Notes under the pieces: generated by a model | What the model was told of the DNA's origin: nothing | The model's database searches: none | What the model saw: only the letters and a program-made list of their open reading frames with translations | Shown: piece by piece, positions 62,798 through 64,000 of the stretch | Layout: each line of letters begins with the position of its first letter | Position numbering within the stretch: the first letter of the stretch is position 1 | Program-made: the position numbers and the translations under genes | Assembly: GCA_013399895.1 (NCBI GenBank) | Contig: VXBA01001837.1 | Location: 1,022,022-1,086,021, forward strand | DNA: 64,000 nt | Reading direction: 5' to 3' | Source of the DNA: Serilophus lunatus | Lineage: Eukaryota > Chordata > Aves > Passeriformes > Eurylaimidae

Positions 62798-64000
62798 GTA
62801 AGGAGTAAAGAAATTTACTTTAAAAATCACAGTGTATCTCAGCACACTCCTACTAAGCTCACACTGAAACCCCCCAGAAGTTACCTTACACAACACAAGC
62901 AGAGATTTCATAAATAGCAATAACACTCCCTGCCCTGCCCACCTTTGCAATCCAAGAGCATTCCAGGGGTGAATGCAAAATCCTGAAAAACAGTCACAGC
63001 AAACACCCAACAGGGAAGATAATTCCATTCGTTCTCCATCGGACTTTGAGAGAGAATGGAAATACAGACAGGAAACAGCTACAGGCCAGGAAGGCTGAGG
63101 AGTGTGTAACTGGCTGGATTTCACCCGTTCACTGGCAGAGAACAATGATGACCAGGAACAGGACACTCATATCCTTCCACTGTGGTGGCTATATTTAGTC
63201 TTCTGACCCAACTGCAACATCTTTTCTGTTTTACTCTCCCCAGCTCCTCTGCCTTTGATTCACGTCCTGAACCCCTTGCCTTTGACCACATGGCATCACA
63301 TGACTCTATCCTTCCCCAATTTGGTCTATCATCCTCCTTCTCTGCTTTCACACCCCCCAGCCCCACTGCCTCAGCCTACCCACAGCCCATTCAGGGCTGA
63401 GTGCTGGTCCCAAGCTGGATTTCAACATGCACCTCCCTGCACAGCCACATGCTTTGCTCACACTTACTCCCTTCTATGCTGCTCACAAGAAATGAGTCAA
63501 AGCTGGTTCTACATTCGCTCTCCGTGTGAACCAGCCTGGCCTGACCACACACGTTTAACCTGAATCACTGCATTGACACCACGGGCTCGCGGGGCCGAGG
63601 GCAGCTTCTCGTGCCAGTCATAGACTGTTCTGGGCCCCGGGGAGCTGGTAAACACAAAACGAACTCAACATTAGCGTCTTGTGAGCTCTGAAATAGCCAG
63701 ATGCATCCGGGTGCCTGTGGGCAGGCGCGGGGAACCAGCAGCAATGGCTCTGCCATGGCTATTCTGGGAACACCCAGCACACCCTTGGCACGTTCTCAAC
63801 CAAGGAGCACTTGGGAACGGGGAGACTCCAAACACCAGCTTGGAAAGGCCATTCCTGAGAAAACACCCCAGGGCCAAACCTGCAAAGGGCCGCGCAGGTG
63901 GAGCTCACAGAGACGATTCCGAGGCGAAGGCAGGGATCTTTCAGGATGCTGTGGGGTTAATTCTGAGGCGAGGCGCGGCAGCCCGAGCCGCGCAGGTGTG
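62798..64000. other. Right edge: probable SRPK-like intron, GC-rich end
   Basis: No exon matching the end of an SRPK fold is visible on the + strand up to 64000. From about 63570 the sequence becomes GC- and CpG-richer, and the last 120 bases contain gccgcgcaggtg twice (63891 and 63986) next to related gaggcga words. This may be intron sequence or the edge of a CpG island of a neighbouring gene. Confidence 0.4.

Noticed and set aside
62798..64000. Search for the final SRPK exon, and the idea that the gene is a truncated pseudogene
   Set aside because: No final exon is seen, but all ten upstream exons are intact with good splice sites and catalytic residues, so continuation beyond the window is more likely than decay.
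1..64000. tRNA genes, rRNA, CRISPR arrays, phage or bacterial operons, intact retroviral genes
   Set aside because: None of the expected structures or conserved motifs were found on either strand; the window is ordinary intron-rich vertebrate DNA.

Overview
This is vertebrate nuclear DNA, almost certainly from a bird. It carries two long genes with many introns, both on the + strand, built from short exons with canonical splice sites. The repeats are sparse and CR1-type: an avian CR1 3' end lies at 27148-27240 in minus orientation, with older CR1/L3-like relics elsewhere. The species cannot be fixed from the sequence alone.

Gene 1 is plexin-B1 (PLXNB1). I assembled 36 coding exons between 10987 and 46721. 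Every junction keeps phase, and the model encodes 2203 residues plus stop (human PLXNB1 is about 2135). The order is signal peptide, sema domain, PSI1, PSI2, a Ser/Thr/Pro-rich mucin-like exon, PSI3, IPT domains, furin-type basic sites, one membrane helix, a split R-Ras/Rap GAP domain with an inserted Rho-GTPase-binding domain, and the C-terminal PDZ ligand VTDL. A 3' UTR of about 3.9 kb ends at tandem AATAAA signals near 50.6 kb. The first 10.98 kb is upstream or 5'-UTR intron sequence, and no exon could be identified there.

Gene 2 (54717 to beyond the right-hand side of what is assembled, last exon seen at 62797) is a divergent SR-protein kinase of the SRPK family. Ten exons cover the N-lobe and most of the C-lobe; the last part of the kinase lies outside the window or was not found. 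It has an extremely short N-terminus and almost no spacer insert between the catalytic loop and the DLG motif. It also has a clear minor-spliceosome (U12, AT-AC) intron at 57965-58216.

The genes are head to tail, 4.1 kb apart. This repeats the human PLXNB3-SRPK3 order on Xq28, so the pair may be an ancient duplicate of that block in which the kinase survived in birds. A perfect MEF2-type/TATA element (51988-51997) with two CAGCTG E-boxes lies upstream of the kinase, which is notable because mammalian SRPK3 is a MEF2-regulated muscle kinase. No bacterial-type elements, CRISPR arrays, tRNAs or intact transposons were seen.
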